A stretch of DNA of 64,000 nt from Kordiimonas pumila (GCF_015240255.1 NZ_CP061205.1:868001-932000); one strand, 5' to 3'; shown: positions 7,445 to 16,652, counted from the stretch's first letter. A program made the numbers and translations. Notes: generated by a model not told the origin, from the sequence alone.

Positions 7445-8815
7445 ATGAAAAAAAACATAATGCGCCTTGCAGGCATGCTGTTTGCTGCAGGTTTTTCAGC
7501 CACCAGTTTTGCCGCCCCGGCGGATGATGCCCGGCACGGCATGGTTGCGGCGGTTTCAAAGCAGCGGATCGAGGCAGATATTACCAAGCTCGTAGGTTTT
7601 GGTACCCGGCATACCCTGTCTGATACAGTATCAGACACACGCGGTATTGGCGCTGCCCGGCGGTGGATTGAGGCTGAATTTAAGAATATTGCCAAAGGTT
7701 GCGCCGCAGATGTTGAGGTTTATACCGTTGCGGATGTTGTGTCGGGTGAGCGTATCCCGACAACAGCTGAGGTGGTGGATGTGATTGCCGTGCAGCGCGG
7801 CACACTGGACCCAAGCCGGGTTGTTATTATGTCAGGTGATATTGATAGCCGGATCTCGGACCCGATGAATGCGGTGGGCGATTCCCCCGGTGCAAATGAT
7901 AATGCCTCAGGCATGGCAGGCACCATTGAGGCGCTTAGGGTTTTGTGCCAGCACACATTTGCGGGCACCATTGTTTATGCGGGCTTGTCTGGCGAAGAAC
8001 AGGGCCTATACGGCGGTAAAATTCTGGCAGCACACGCGGTAAAGCAGGGCTGGCGCATTATGGGTGTGCTGAATAATGACATGATCGGTAATATTTCCGG
8101 GATCAACGGCGTGGTGAATAACACTACAGCACGGGTGTTTTCTGAAGGTACACGCTATGTTGAAAGCGTGGATGAAGCACGCCAGCGCCGCTATCAGGGC
8201 GGCGAAGTGGATAGCCCAAGCCGGAATATAGCGCGGCTGGTTGACCGGCTCGCCGACGATTTTATCCCAAACCTTGATGTGATGATGGTGTACCGGCTTG
8301 ATCGGTTTGGCAGGGGTGGGCACCACCGGCCGTTTAACGAGGCTGGGTATCCGGGTGTTCGCATTATGGAAACCAACGAAAATTATAACCGCCAGCATCA
8401 GGATGTACGCACCGAAAACGGTATTGCTTATGGTGATGTGCTGGCGGGTGTTGATTTTGCTTATGCTGCCAAGCTGACATCCCTCAATGTGGTGACGCTG
8501 GCAACAATGGCAGGTGCGCCGTCGTTCCCGGTTGATGTAAAGCTTGCGGGTGCGGTGGAACCCAGCGCCACTATAAGCTGGGGCTTAAAAGGGGATGAAA
8601 CCACACAGGCCAATCTGGCGGGTTTCCGTATATACTGGCGGCTAACAACAGACCCTCAGTGGCAGTGGAGCCGTCTGGTGGGTAAAGATGCCCGAGCGTT
8701 TGAACTAACCAATGTGGTGATTGATAATTATTTTTTTGGTGTCGCCGCTGTCTCAGAAGATGGCTATGAAAGCCCGGTTGTGTTTCCGGGGCCGATGGGT
8801 GCGTTTGAAAAATAA
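7445..8815 (+). CDS. Secreted M28-family zinc peptidase with C-terminal FnIII-like domain
   Basis: A 456-residue exported protein with a signal peptide (1-23, cleavage near SFA-AP). The catalytic domain shows M28 metal motifs: GANDNASG (D152), SGEEQGLYGG (E184/E185), NNDMIGN (D212) and RQHQDV late in the domain. The first ligand is normally His in HxD, but here the segment reads GDIDSR, so Asp replaces it (D132). Residues from about 360 on form a beta-rich module resembling a fibronectin type III domain (FRIYWRL, SEDGYESP). M28 enzymes are mostly aminopeptidases; activity here is inferred. It sits 57 bases after bioA and ends at a strong terminator. Confidence 0.85.
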   Translation: MKKNIMRLAGMLFAAGFSATSFAAPADDARHGMVAAVSKQRIEADITKLVGFGTRHTLSDTVSDTRGIGAARRWIEAEFKNIAKGCAADVEVYTVADVVSGERIPTTAEVVDVIAVQRGTLDPSRVVIMSGDIDSRISDPMNAVGDSPGANDNASGMAGTIEALRVLCQHTFAGTIVYAGLSGEEQGLYGGKILAAHAVKQGWRIMGVLNNDMIGNISGINGVVNNTTARVFSEGTRYVESVDEARQRRYQGGEVDSPSRNIARLVDRLADDFIPNLDVMMVYRLDRFGRGGHHRPFNEAGYPGVRIMETNENYNRQHQDVRTENGIAYGDVLAGVDFAYAAKLTSLNVVTLATMAGAPSFPVDVKLAGAVEPSATISWGLKGDETTQANLAGFRIYWRLTTDPQWQWSRLVGKDARAFELTNVVIDNYFFGVAAVSEDGYESPVVFPGPMGAFEK

Positions 8816-8840
8816 TACCCCGCGTAAAGAAAAATAGAGA

Positions 8841-8869
8841 AAAGGGCACAGAGTTCTGTGCCCTTTTTT
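8841..8869. terminator. Bidirectional Rho-independent terminator
   Basis: GGGCACAG (8844-8851) and CTGTGCCC (8856-8863) form an 8-bp stem with loop AGTT, flanked by AAA on the left and TTTTTT on the right. It lies between the convergent M28 peptidase and DUF547 genes and can serve both strands. Confidence 0.9.
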
Positions 8870-8891
8870 ATTTTTGCTGCGGCCCTGTGGT

Positions 8892-10049
8892 TTAGCCGGC
8901 GTTGCCTTCGGTTGCAGCGTCAGCGGTTTTTTCGTCCTCTGGCATCGGTTTTGGTGTTTCTGTCTCTAGCGCTGGTTTCTCGGTATATTCCTCAACCGAT
9001 ACATTCGCTTGCCGCTCGCTGTTGCGGGCTACCACACCGTCAAGCAGGCGCGAAACATGGGCGGGCACTGGGTCGTTCCCGCTGCCGATGCGCGATGTAA
9101 TACGCTGAAGGCCGTTCACCCCTGCTGGGTCACTAAGGTGGCCGTTATAAAGGTCTGCAATATGCCAGTCTTCTATATTGGCTTTCACTTTGCTGATACG
9201 GTGTAGTTCTGCGTAAAAATCTGGCTCGGCATAGTTCCTGATATGGGCCAGCACATCCGTTTCAAAATTTGGGAAAAACTTGGCCATACGGGTGTAATAT
9301 TCAGAAACCTTTAGCTGCTTTGATGTCCAGACACGGGTGCCGCGCACGCTGTGGATAAAATCAACCGCGTTTTTGCGCAGCTCGCTGTAAACAGTGGCAC
9401 CTGAAAAGGCCTTGCCCTGAATGTTCGGCGTGCCAACAGCACCCATATAAAATCCGTATATTACCAGTGGGTTATCCCAGTTTGTAATGATATGCTGTTC
9501 AATATCATCAAGCGATATCAGTTGACCTGCTAGGTTATAGCGTGCCTCACAGCGGATCGATTTTGCCGAAGGGCAGGGTTTCATAAGGTTGCTTAGGTCT
9601 GTTATCGGGTAAAGAGCGGCAATCTCATGGTAAACAATAATATTATGCAGGTTTAGCCAGTAGGCTAGTTGTTCATCTTTATTAAGCCGACTGATTTTTA
9701 CCTGATTGGGAATGTTCAGCATAACATCGCGGATTTCCGCTGAAATGCTGATAAGATCTTCTTTGTTTTGGTGAAACAGTACCCGGTTGCCTTCAAGCCG
9801 CGAAGGCATAGGGTTATCAAACAGGATGCTTGAACCGGTAATTTTGGGTGGTTTGGGTGCGGCTATATGGTCAGACCGGCCCGTTTTTAGAACAGTTTGT
9901 TTTAGCAGAAAATCCAGATCATCATATTTGATAGCTGTTTTGGATTCAGGGTTATAGTCAACCGGCAGTGTGTCTGCCATTGCTGAAAAGGTAAAAGTGA
10001 CAAGAAATGAGTGTGCCAGAACAAGGCACAGCTTGCGCAGTGATTGCAT
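8892..10049 (-). CDS. DUF547 domain protein, exported
   Basis: A 385-residue protein with an N-terminal signal peptide (about 1-25, MQSLRKLCLVLAHS to SAMA). The DUF547 core lies around residues 100-240, with the recognisable AYWLNLHNIIVYHEI and ISLDDIEQHII segments; the fold is suspected of papain-like or transglutaminase-like origin but its activity is not established. The last 60 residues are rich in Glu, Pro and Thr and look disordered. ATG at 10049 is chosen because GGAGG precedes it; ATG at 10061 is the alternative. A 12-bp inverted repeat lies about 110 bases upstream. Confidence 0.8.
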   Translation of the reverse strand: MQSLRKLCLVLAHSFLVTFTFSAMADTLPVDYNPESKTAIKYDDLDFLLKQTVLKTGRSDHIAAPKPPKITGSSILFDNPMPSRLEGNRVLFHQNKEDLISISAEIRDVMLNIPNQVKISRLNKDEQLAYWLNLHNIIVYHEIAALYPITDLSNLMKPCPSAKSIRCEARYNLAGQLISLDDIEQHIITNWDNPLVIYGFYMGAVGTPNIQGKAFSGATVYSELRKNAVDFIHSVRGTRVWTSKQLKVSEYYTRMAKFFPNFETDVLAHIRNYAEPDFYAELHRISKVKANIEDWHIADLYNGHLSDPAGVNGLQRITSRIGSGNDPVPAHVSRLLDGVVARNSERQANVSVEEYTEKPALETETPKPMPEDEKTADAATEGNAG

Positions 10050-10159
10050 TCTATCCTCCATACGAAGCCCGATGTATTTTCACCGTGTACTTCTATTTTT
10101 GCTGTCGTTTTATGCCTGATTATTCAGACTTTTTATTAACGACCCCTAAGGGGCCTTTT

Positions 10160-10200
10160 AATACCTGTATTGGTATTATCGTTACACTAATACAGGTATT
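10160..10200. repeat. Perfect 12-bp inverted repeat upstream of the DUF547 gene
   Basis: AATACCTGTATT (10160-10171) and AATACAGGTATT (10189-10200) are exact inverted copies separated by 17 bases; with a G-T wobble the stem extends to 15 bp around an 11-base loop. No U-run follows on either strand, so it is not a clear terminator. It could be an operator or a leader hairpin of the DUF547 transcript. A second palindrome CCCCTAAGGGG lies at 10143-10153. Confidence 0.6.
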
Positions 10201-10247
10201 TTATAGAAATGTGAACATATACATCCGTTTACAAGGGCAAAACCCAT

Positions 10248-10278
10248 AAAAAAAGCCCGGCGGGTTATGCCGGGCTTT
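10248..10278 (-). terminator. Rho-independent terminator of the Bax-inhibitor-1 gene
   Basis: On the minus strand AAAGCCCGGC pairs with GCCGGGCTTT (10278-10269 with 10261-10252) around a 7-base loop, and a run of T follows (A-run 10248-10254 on the plus strand). It begins 23 bases after the stop at 10302. Confidence 0.9.
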
Positions 10279-10301
10279 AAACTTATAGCTATTTCGAAGG
10301 C

Positions 10302-11015
10302 TTACTTGCGGTCACCAAGGAACTGAAGCATGTACATGAAGAGGTTCACGAAATCGAGGTACAGGCTTAGCGCACCCATAATCGCGCCTTTGGCAACGGC
10401 TTCGCCGGTTGCCATCATATAGTAGCTTTCCTTGATGCGCTGCGTGTCATACGCCGTAAGACCCGCAAAAATCAGCACGCCAGCACAGGAAATCAGGAAC
10501 TGCATCATGCTCGACCCAAGGAACCTGTTTACCACGGTTGCGATGATCAGCCCAAACACACCCATCATCAAGAATGTACCCATGCCACTAAGGCTTTTCT
10601 TTGTGGTGTAACCATAAAGGCTAAGAGCACCAAAAGCCGCCGCTGTGATAAAGAATGTGCGGGCAACACTTTCACCCGTGAAGGCAATTAGCACAACTGA
10701 AAGCGAAAGGCCCATAACAGCCGCGTATGCCCAAAACAGCATTTGCAGTGTACTAGCGCGCATCTTGTTTATGCCAAAGCTCATGACCAGCACGAAAATA
10801 AGTGGTGCAAACATCACAATGTAGGCTTGCGGGCCGCTGAAAAGCGCCTGCATCAGTGTTTCACTGCGAGCAACAAGCATAGCCACAATGCCTGTTAGTA
10901 AGACACCAGAGGCCATATAGTTATAGACCTTCAGCATATAGGCGCGAAGGCCTGCGTCAAACTCGGCAGTTTGGGCTGTAGTGCCAGCCCGGTATGCAGT
11001 ATTGTAGCGTTCCAT
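10302..11015 (-). CDS. Bax inhibitor-1/YccA family membrane protein
   Basis: A 237-residue polytopic inner-membrane protein with about seven hydrophobic helices. After a short polar N-terminus (RAGTTAQTAEFDAGLRAYM) come evenly spaced helices and the family segments GYTTKKSLSGMGTFL and AYDTQRIKESY, the latter with the conserved Asp proposed to gate a pH-sensitive calcium leak in BsYetJ. In E. coli, YccA interacts with the FtsH protease. GGGGAGC precedes the ATG. It is a single-gene transcript with its own promoter and terminator. Confidence 0.93.
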   Translation of the reverse strand: MERYNTAYRAGTTAQTAEFDAGLRAYMLKVYNYMASGVLLTGIVAMLVARSETLMQALFSGPQAYIVMFAPLIFVLVMSFGINKMRASTLQMLFWAYAAVMGLSLSVVLIAFTGESVARTFFITAAAFGALSLYGYTTKKSLSGMGTFLMMGVFGLIIATVVNRFLGSSMMQFLISCAGVLIFAGLTAYDTQRIKESYYMMATGEAVAKGAIMGALSLYLDFVNLFMYMLQFLGDRK

Positions 11016-11051
11016 TTTTGCTCCCCATGGGGTTAAACTTGAGTTAGTGCT

Positions 11052-11080
11052 AATATGGGCACTCTGGTGGTTTCTTGCAA
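11052..11080 (-). promoter_or_regulatory. Candidate sigma-70 promoter of the Bax-inhibitor-1 gene
   Basis: On the minus strand TTGCAA (11080-11075) and CATATT (11057-11052) are 17 bases apart, each matching 4 of 6 consensus positions. The ATG lies 37 bases beyond the -10 element. The same -35 hexamer is found before the SRP RNA. Confidence 0.4.
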
Positions 11081-11122
11081 CAGATACCGGATAAAATTAA
11101 TCAAATATTTGTTATCAGGGTT

Positions 11123-13657
11123 TTATTCTTCGCGCAAAACGCTGTTTGGCTTTGCTCCAAGCGCCCTAAAGCTTGATGCCAGCCCAAACAGAATGGTCAC
11201 TGTAAGGCTTACAATAAGGGTTAGAAGTATGGGTGCTGCAAGGAAGTTAAAATCAAGCTCCATAACCGTTTCTATCACCACATAACCGGTAATGCTGCCG
11301 AGCAGCAGCGCAACAAGGGCTGTCACAAAGCCAATAAGAGCATATTCAACAAGATAGGCTTTCAGCACTTGCGCCCTGACGGCCCCCAAAACTTTCAGGA
11401 TAACGCTTTCATAAACCCGCTGCCTGAACCCGGCAGCTATGGCCCCCGCGAGCACCAAAATACCTGCAATGATAGCAACAAGCGCGGTTGCCTTAACGGC
11501 GGTGCCCACTTGTCCAACAATAGCGTTCATGCTGGTTAGTACTTCTTTCATTCTGATAGCAGTTATACCTGGGAACTGGCTGGTGAGCACACGCTGCGCC
11601 TCGGCTTCTGCATCGCCGTTTGCTTTCAGGGTTGCCATAAAGGTGTGTGGGGCGGCCTTTAAGGTGTAGGGGTCAAACATAATCACGAAATTAAAGCCAA
11701 ACGTGCCCCAGTCTATTTCGCGCAGCGAGCGCACGGTGGCGGTGATTTCGCGGCCCAACACAGACAGGGTTATTGTGTCGCCGATTGTAACGCCGATGCC
11801 GTCTGCCGCTTCTTTGCCAAGGCTTATTTCAGGGCTGCCTGTATAGTCAGGTTCCCACCATGTGCCTTCCACTACACGGCTGCCGCTATTTAGGGTTTCG
11901 GCGTAGGTTATGCCCCTGTCGCCGCGCATAACCCAGCGTACATTGTCTGCCACCTGTACCTCGTCGGCGGGCACACCTTTTACCTTGGTAATACGGCCTC
12001 TGAGATTAGGGATTGTCATAACCTCGCTCACACCGCTAATCGCCTGTGCTGTTTCTGTAAAAGGTTCAAGGTCGTAAGGCTGGATATCCAGAATAAAAAA
12101 CGCCGGTGCTTCAGAGGGTACTTGGTCGCGGAGCTGTTTGTCCATATTGCCTTGAATTAAGGCGAGGCTGGCAAAAAGCGTTAGCCCAAGGCCCAGCGAC
12201 AGCACCACAGCGCCGGTGGCTGCCCCTGGTCGGTGCAGGTTGGCAAGGGCCATGCGCAGTAGTGGGCTTTTGGGGCGCGGCATGTGTGCGGCGCTGCGCT
12301 CAATACACCAGCTCAGAAGCCGCAGTAGCGCAAGCACAACAAGTGAGCCACCAAGGAAGCCAGCCGCGAGTAGTTTCTCATCGGCAAGCCCAACCGCAAG
12401 CGCAATAACAGCAAGGGCAGACAAGCCGATGGCAAACAGATATTGTCGCCGCGGCCAGCGGGTAGAGGGGGCAACCAGCGCCCGGAATAAATGCACGGCG
12501 GGCAAGTCACGCGCTTTGCCAAGCGGCCACAGCGTAAAAGCCGTGGTTATCAGTAGGCCGTAGAGTGCCGCCAGTATAAGCGGCAGGGCATAGATGCTTT
12601 CTTCTGGTTCTATGGGCAGACTATTAGGCAGGAAAGCTGCAAGCGTACCGGGCAGGAAGGCTCCAAGGATTAGCCCTGCTAATATAGCAAGGAAAGCAAT
12701 CGCCAGAATTTGAATGAAATAAACGGCAAAAACCGTGTTACCGTTAGCGCCCAGTATTTTAAGGGTAGCAATGGTACGGGTTTTACGGTCCATATAGCCA
12801 CGCACAGCATTACCAACACCCACACCACCCACCACAAGGGCAGAAATGCCAACAAGGGTCAGGAACATGCCCATCTGGTCAATGAAGCGGGTAAGGCCGG
12901 GGGCAGCATTTGTACGGTCACGCACACGCCATGTTGCATCAGGGAAATCAGCTTTTAGGGTTTCACCCATCTGCTTCAGGTCTGTGGTTTCCGGCAGTTT
13001 GGTTTTATAATGAAAATTAATCAGCGATCCCGTAGTGACAAGGCCGGTGTCTTTTAGGGCTGTATAGGCTAGAAAGGCCGATGGCCCAAGCTGAAAGCCA
13101 AGGTTTGCCTTGTCTGGCTCGCTGACAATAAAGGCGCGCACCTCTGCGCTAACGGCACCAAATTTTAAAATATCACCCAGCTTAACGCCGTATCTGTCTG
13201 CCATGTCGGGGGCAATAACAGTGCCCCATATGTCGCCGCGTTTTTCAAACAGGCTTTCGCTGTCTTTTTGCGGCGATGTTTCAAATTGGCCGTATAGAGG
13301 GTAAAGCCCATCAACCGCGCGCAGCTCAACAAGGCTGCTTTCGCCTGATTTTTCAATGTGAGCCATGGTTCTAAAGCGGGCTGACTGCGACACGGTACCG
13401 CGTGCTGCAAGCCAGTTTGTTGCCTCAGGGCTGGCTTCGGTTTGAAAGGTGCTCACCTCAAAATCAGCGCCTAAAATGGTTTGTCCCTCGCGGTCCATGC
13501 CGTCTTCAATGGCGCGGGTGAGTGAGCCAATCGCCGCAATTGCGGTAACGCCGAGCACAAGGCAGGCGATGAAAATTTTAAAACCGTTCAAGCCGCCGCG
13601 CAGTTCGCGCAGGGCAATTCGCAGGGCAACAGGCAGTGCCATTTGCCGCGTGATCAT
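11123..13657 (-). CDS. FtsX-like ABC exporter permease (YbbP type)
   Basis: An 844-residue permease with the ten-helix layout of the YbbP/MacB superfamily: one N-terminal helix (about 25-45), a periplasmic domain, a first FtsX core (about 255-400), central helices, a second periplasmic domain and a C-terminal FtsX core (about 715-840). The start overlaps the ATPase stop by 4 bases (ATGA), so the two subunits are co-translated. YbbAP-type systems are mechanotransmission machines linked to lipid or lysophospholipid handling; the substrate is unknown. TesA-like esterase lies divergently, as tesA does with ybbAP in E. coli. Confidence 0.9.
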   Translation of the reverse strand: MITRQMALPVALRIALRELRGGLNGFKIFIACLVLGVTAIAAIGSLTRAIEDGMDREGQTILGADFEVSTFQTEASPEATNWLAARGTVSQSARFRTMAHIEKSGESSLVELRAVDGLYPLYGQFETSPQKDSESLFEKRGDIWGTVIAPDMADRYGVKLGDILKFGAVSAEVRAFIVSEPDKANLGFQLGPSAFLAYTALKDTGLVTTGSLINFHYKTKLPETTDLKQMGETLKADFPDATWRVRDRTNAAPGLTRFIDQMGMFLTLVGISALVVGGVGVGNAVRGYMDRKTRTIATLKILGANGNTVFAVYFIQILAIAFLAILAGLILGAFLPGTLAAFLPNSLPIEPEESIYALPLILAALYGLLITTAFTLWPLGKARDLPAVHLFRALVAPSTRWPRRQYLFAIGLSALAVIALAVGLADEKLLAAGFLGGSLVVLALLRLLSWCIERSAAHMPRPKSPLLRMALANLHRPGAATGAVVLSLGLGLTLFASLALIQGNMDKQLRDQVPSEAPAFFILDIQPYDLEPFTETAQAISGVSEVMTIPNLRGRITKVKGVPADEVQVADNVRWVMRGDRGITYAETLNSGSRVVEGTWWEPDYTGSPEISLGKEAADGIGVTIGDTITLSVLGREITATVRSLREIDWGTFGFNFVIMFDPYTLKAAPHTFMATLKANGDAEAEAQRVLTSQFPGITAIRMKEVLTSMNAIVGQVGTAVKATALVAIIAGILVLAGAIAAGFRQRVYESVILKVLGAVRAQVLKAYLVEYALIGFVTALVALLLGSITGYVVIETVMELDFNFLAAPILLTLIVSLTVTILFGLASSFRALGAKPNSVLREE

Positions 13658-14394
13658 TTTTTGGCCCCTGCCGGTATAGAAGATTTTTCGCCTGTTACTG
13701 AGCGGGTATTGCCGGTGTCATCGATAATATGGCCGTCCGCCATCGAGATAACGCGGTCGCATTTATCAGCAAGCGCTGGGTCGTGGGTTACCAAAATAAG
13801 GGTGGATTTCCGTTTTTGTGCCAGATCAAAGATCAGGTCAATGACAGTGCGGCCGGTTTTGCCGTCAAGGTTGCCGGTTGGCTCGTCGCCGAACAGAATT
13901 TTAGGGCGCGGTGCAAGGGCACGAGCAAGGGCAACGCGCTGTTGTTCGCCGCCTGACATTTGTGCCGGGTAATGGTCCATCCGGTGGGCAAGGCCCACCA
14001 GCTCCAGTTCTTTTGCGGCGCGCTCAAAGGCGTCATTAACACCTTGCAGCTCAAGTGGTACTGCCACATTTTCAAGCGCAGACATAGTGGGTATCAGGTG
14101 AAATGCCTGCATCACTATGCCGATGCGGCCAAGGCGGTGGCGGGCAAGGCTGTCTTCATCCATGCCAGTGAAAGAAAGGCCATCAACCGTTACAGTGCCG
14201 CTTGTAACCTGCTCCAGCCCTGTCATGAGGCTCATCAGCGATGATTTACCGGAACCCGAAGGACCGATAATGCCCACTGTTTCGCCTTCTGTAATGGCAA
14301 GATTAACGTCTTTCAGGATATTTACCGGGCCTGCGCTACTATCAAGTGTGAGGCATGCGCCCGTAAGGCTGATGATATTTTTGTGATCAGTCAT
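13654..14394 (-). CDS. ABC transporter ATPase (YbbA/LolD type)
   Basis: A 246-residue MacB/LolD-class ATPase. Walker A is GPSGSGKS near residues 42-49, the Q-loop lies in VMQAFHLIPTMSALEN, the signature is MSGGEQQR, and Walker B is ILFGDEPTGNLD, the form typical of this class. It pairs with the permease that overlaps its stop. The intergenic region with the esterase gene is only about 60 bases, so both promoters are crowded there. Confidence 0.93.
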   Translation of the reverse strand: MTDHKNIISLTGACLTLDSSAGPVNILKDVNLAITEGETVGIIGPSGSGKSSLMSLMTGLEQVTSGTVTVDGLSFTGMDEDSLARHRLGRIGIVMQAFHLIPTMSALENVAVPLELQGVNDAFERAAKELELVGLAHRMDHYPAQMSGGEQQRVALARALAPRPKILFGDEPTGNLDGKTGRTVIDLIFDLAQKRKSTLILVTHDPALADKCDRVISMADGHIIDDTGNTRSVTGEKSSIPAGAKK

Positions 14395-14457
14395 TGAATT
14401 TTATCTTTCTCGCTGTCAGGTATTATAGACTTGTACGCTGACCCATGGGAGCAGGCC

Positions 14458-15129
14458 TTGCGCTTTATTTATACGGTTAAGATATGTATTTTATCTGCAA
14501 TTACTATCCTTTTCACCGGATTGTTATCTATTGCACCCTTGAAAGCTGTGGATGAGCCAGAGCCGCTTGCTGTACTGGCGTTTGGTGACAGTCTAACAGC
14601 AGGCTACGGTTTGCCTGCTGGCGAGGGCTTTACCGAGCAGTTAGAAAAATGGCTCACGATGCACATGGGTGTGCATGTACGAGTTATAAATGGCGGCGTT
14701 TCTGGTGATACATCATCGGGTGGGCGATCACGGCTTGAATGGGTGTTATCGCCGATTAAAGGCGGCCAGCCTGATCTGGTGATTGTTGAACTGGGTGCAA
14801 ATGATGCCTTGCGCGGTGTGTCACCCGCTATTACCCGCGCTAATATGGAGGCAATCCTTAAAACGCTAACGGATAAAAATATCCCGGTTTTGCTAGCAGG
14901 TATGATGGCAACACCCAGTTGGGGACAGGAATACGGCAGGGCCTTTAATAGCATTTATCCAGAACTTGCACAGCAGTACGGCGTGCCGCTGTATCCGTTT
15001 TTTCTCGAGGGCGTTGCCGCCGATCCGGCCCTTAATCAGGCGGATGGTATGCACCCAACAAAAGAGGGTGTAGCGATCATCATAGAAAAAATTGGCCCTC
15101 AAGTGGCAGAATTACTTTTACAGAAATAA
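14458..15129 (+). CDS. TesA-like SGNH hydrolase (arylesterase/lysophospholipase)
   Basis: A GDSL/SGNH esterase of about 223 residues. Block I is LAFGDSLTAGYGLP with the nucleophilic Ser, block II contains GVSGDTSSGG, block III is VELGANDALRG and block V is DGMHPTKEG with the catalytic Asp and His. An N-terminal hydrophobic stretch (RFIYTVKICILSAITILFTG) is a signal peptide, so it is periplasmic or secreted. I chose TTG at 14458 because GGGAG stands 6-7 bases upstream; TTG at 14431 lacks a ribosome site. It is divergent from the YbbA/YbbP exporter, a conserved arrangement. Confidence 0.88.
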   Translation: MRFIYTVKICILSAITILFTGLLSIAPLKAVDEPEPLAVLAFGDSLTAGYGLPAGEGFTEQLEKWLTMHMGVHVRVINGGVSGDTSSGGRSRLEWVLSPIKGGQPDLVIVELGANDALRGVSPAITRANMEAILKTLTDKNIPVLLAGMMATPSWGQEYGRAFNSIYPELAQQYGVPLYPFFLEGVAADPALNQADGMHPTKEGVAIIIEKIGPQVAELLLQK

Positions 15130-15174
15130 AAATTCAGGTACGATTCGTTATACCAACCTTTTCAGGAGGCGAAT

Positions 15175-15765
15175 ATGACGCGTCTTTTTGTTGGCATTGA
15201 ACTTTCCCCCTTAATACAGGAATCCCTTACTCTCGCGCGCGGCGGCGTTGAAGGTGCTTACTGGCAGCGGGATGATCAATTGCACTTAACCCTTGCTTTT
15301 ATTGGTGAAGTATCAAAACGCGATATGCGTGACATTGGCTATGAATTGTCGAGGATTCATTTTGATCCCTTTGAGATGTCTCTCTCTGGTGTCGGTGTGT
15401 TTGGTAAACCCGGACAGCCAAAGGCTTTGTGGGCAGGTGTGGATAACGAAGCCCCCTTCAAGCATTTGCATGAAAAGGTTTTAACCGCGGTTGAGCGGGT
15501 TGTGGTGGAAACAGACAGGCGGCGCTACAAGCCGCATGTAACACTAGCCCGGTTTCCGCGCTGGTCACATGCCCGCATAGGGGACTGGCTTACGGTAAAC
15601 GGCGCCCTTAGAACACCGCCGCAGCTTGTGGAGCATTTTACGCTTTTCTCCAGTAGCCAAACGGCAGAAGGCTCCGCCTATAGAGCCGAGGAATATTTTG
15701 GTTCTGGCTTTATGGAAGAAGTGTGTTACACGGACGAATGGGGCACGTTAGAAGCTTTTGCCTGA
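15175..15765 (+). CDS. thpR: RNA 2',3'-cyclic phosphodiesterase
   Basis: A 196-residue 2H phosphoesterase. The two catalytic HxTx motifs are HLTLAFIGE (near residues 39-47) and HVTLARFPR (near 119-127), at the spacing of ThpR/LigT, which opens 2',3'-cyclic phosphates on RNA ends. AGGAGG stands directly before the ATG, one of the best ribosome sites in the window. It follows the TesA-like gene by 45 bases and may be co-transcribed. Confidence 0.93.
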   Translation: MTRLFVGIELSPLIQESLTLARGGVEGAYWQRDDQLHLTLAFIGEVSKRDMRDIGYELSRIHFDPFEMSLSGVGVFGKPGQPKALWAGVDNEAPFKHLHEKVLTAVERVVVETDRRRYKPHVTLARFPRWSHARIGDWLTVNGALRTPPQLVEHFTLFSSSQTAEGSAYRAEEYFGSGFMEEVCYTDEWGTLEAFA

Positions 15766-15771
15766 ATAGGG

Positions 15772-16647
15772 TCACTGAATGCCCGCCGCATCCAGAATGG
15801 CTTTTACATCGGCGGCATACGTGCCGCCAAAAAGCCTGACATGTACCAGTAGCGGCCATAACTGATAGAGGGGTAGGCGCTGTTCGTACCCTGCTTCTAA
15901 CGGATAGAGTGTGTTATAGGCAGCCATAAAGGCTGTATCCAGCCCGCCCATAAGCTGTATGAAAGCAATATCCATTTCGCGGTGACCGTACGATACGGCG
16001 GGATCAATAAAGGCCGCAACGTGTGCGCCGTCTATCAGCATATTACCGGCCCACAAGTCACCGTGTAGCAGGCTGCTATCTGGTGTTGCTGGCAGAAAGT
16101 CTGGCAGTTTTGCCGCGAGTTTTTCAAGCCGTTTCATAAGCTTGCTATCAATCCGGTGCGTGTTCAAACACGACTGCGCCATGGCCAGCAACCGGTTTTC
16201 TGCAAAAAACGTGCACCAGTTTTGCTGCGGCGTGTTGATTTGCGGGAGAGGGCCAATAAAGGTATCTTGTGTGAAGCCATAATAGGGTCGGTTGCCTTTT
16301 GGCCGTACCGTATGCAGAGCAGCGACATGCCCTGCCACACTTTTGGCAGCGTCTATGCGGCTTTCCACACCTTTGTAGGGAATATAATCCAGTATTAACA
16401 GGTTCGCTGTTTGATAGAGCACAGTAGGTACTGGAAAGGCAGATTTTTTTGCCAGGTATTTTAGGCTCATCGCTTCAACGGCGGTTGTGTCGGGCTGGTC
16501 TACCCTTGGTCGTTTAGCAACAACAGCAGTACCATTTTCAAGGGTTAATAGCGATACATCTGCAATATCGCCGCCTGGCAAGGCGCGTGATTTAACTATG
16601 CGCGAGCCAAGTGCTTTTTCAAGCTTATTGAGAATAGGGCTACCCAT
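15772..16647 (-). CDS. Fructosamine kinase family protein
   Basis: A 291-residue protein of the FN3K/YniA branch of the aminoglycoside-phosphotransferase fold. It shows the nucleotide-binding lysine region (AVVAKRP), the catalytic loop LLHGDLWAGNML (His-Gly-Asp) and the metal-binding FIDPAVSYGHREMDIAF. Bacterial members phosphorylate ribulosamine or erythrulosamine adducts on proteins so that they fall off. It begins 5 bases after the LMW phosphatase stop, so the two form an operon; a human LMW-PTP has been shown to act as a ribulosamine-5-phosphatase, which fits a joint deglycation role. ATG at 16647 is used, since the longer frame lies inside the phosphatase gene. Confidence 0.9.
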   Translation of the reverse strand: MGSPILNKLEKALGSRIVKSRALPGGDIADVSLLTLENGTAVVAKRPRVDQPDTTAVEAMSLKYLAKKSAFPVPTVLYQTANLLILDYIPYKGVESRIDAAKSVAGHVAALHTVRPKGNRPYYGFTQDTFIGPLPQINTPQQNWCTFFAENRLLAMAQSCLNTHRIDSKLMKRLEKLAAKLPDFLPATPDSSLLHGDLWAGNMLIDGAHVAAFIDPAVSYGHREMDIAFIQLMGGLDTAFMAAYNTLYPLEAGYEQRLPLYQLWPLLVHVRLFGGTYAADVKAILDAAGIQ

Positions 16648-16652
16648 GTTGG

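Noticed and set aside
10160-10200. LuxR-type lux box (ACCTGT...ACAGGT)
   Set aside because: Half-sites agree, but they are 23 bases apart instead of about 8, and no luxR or luxI gene is near.
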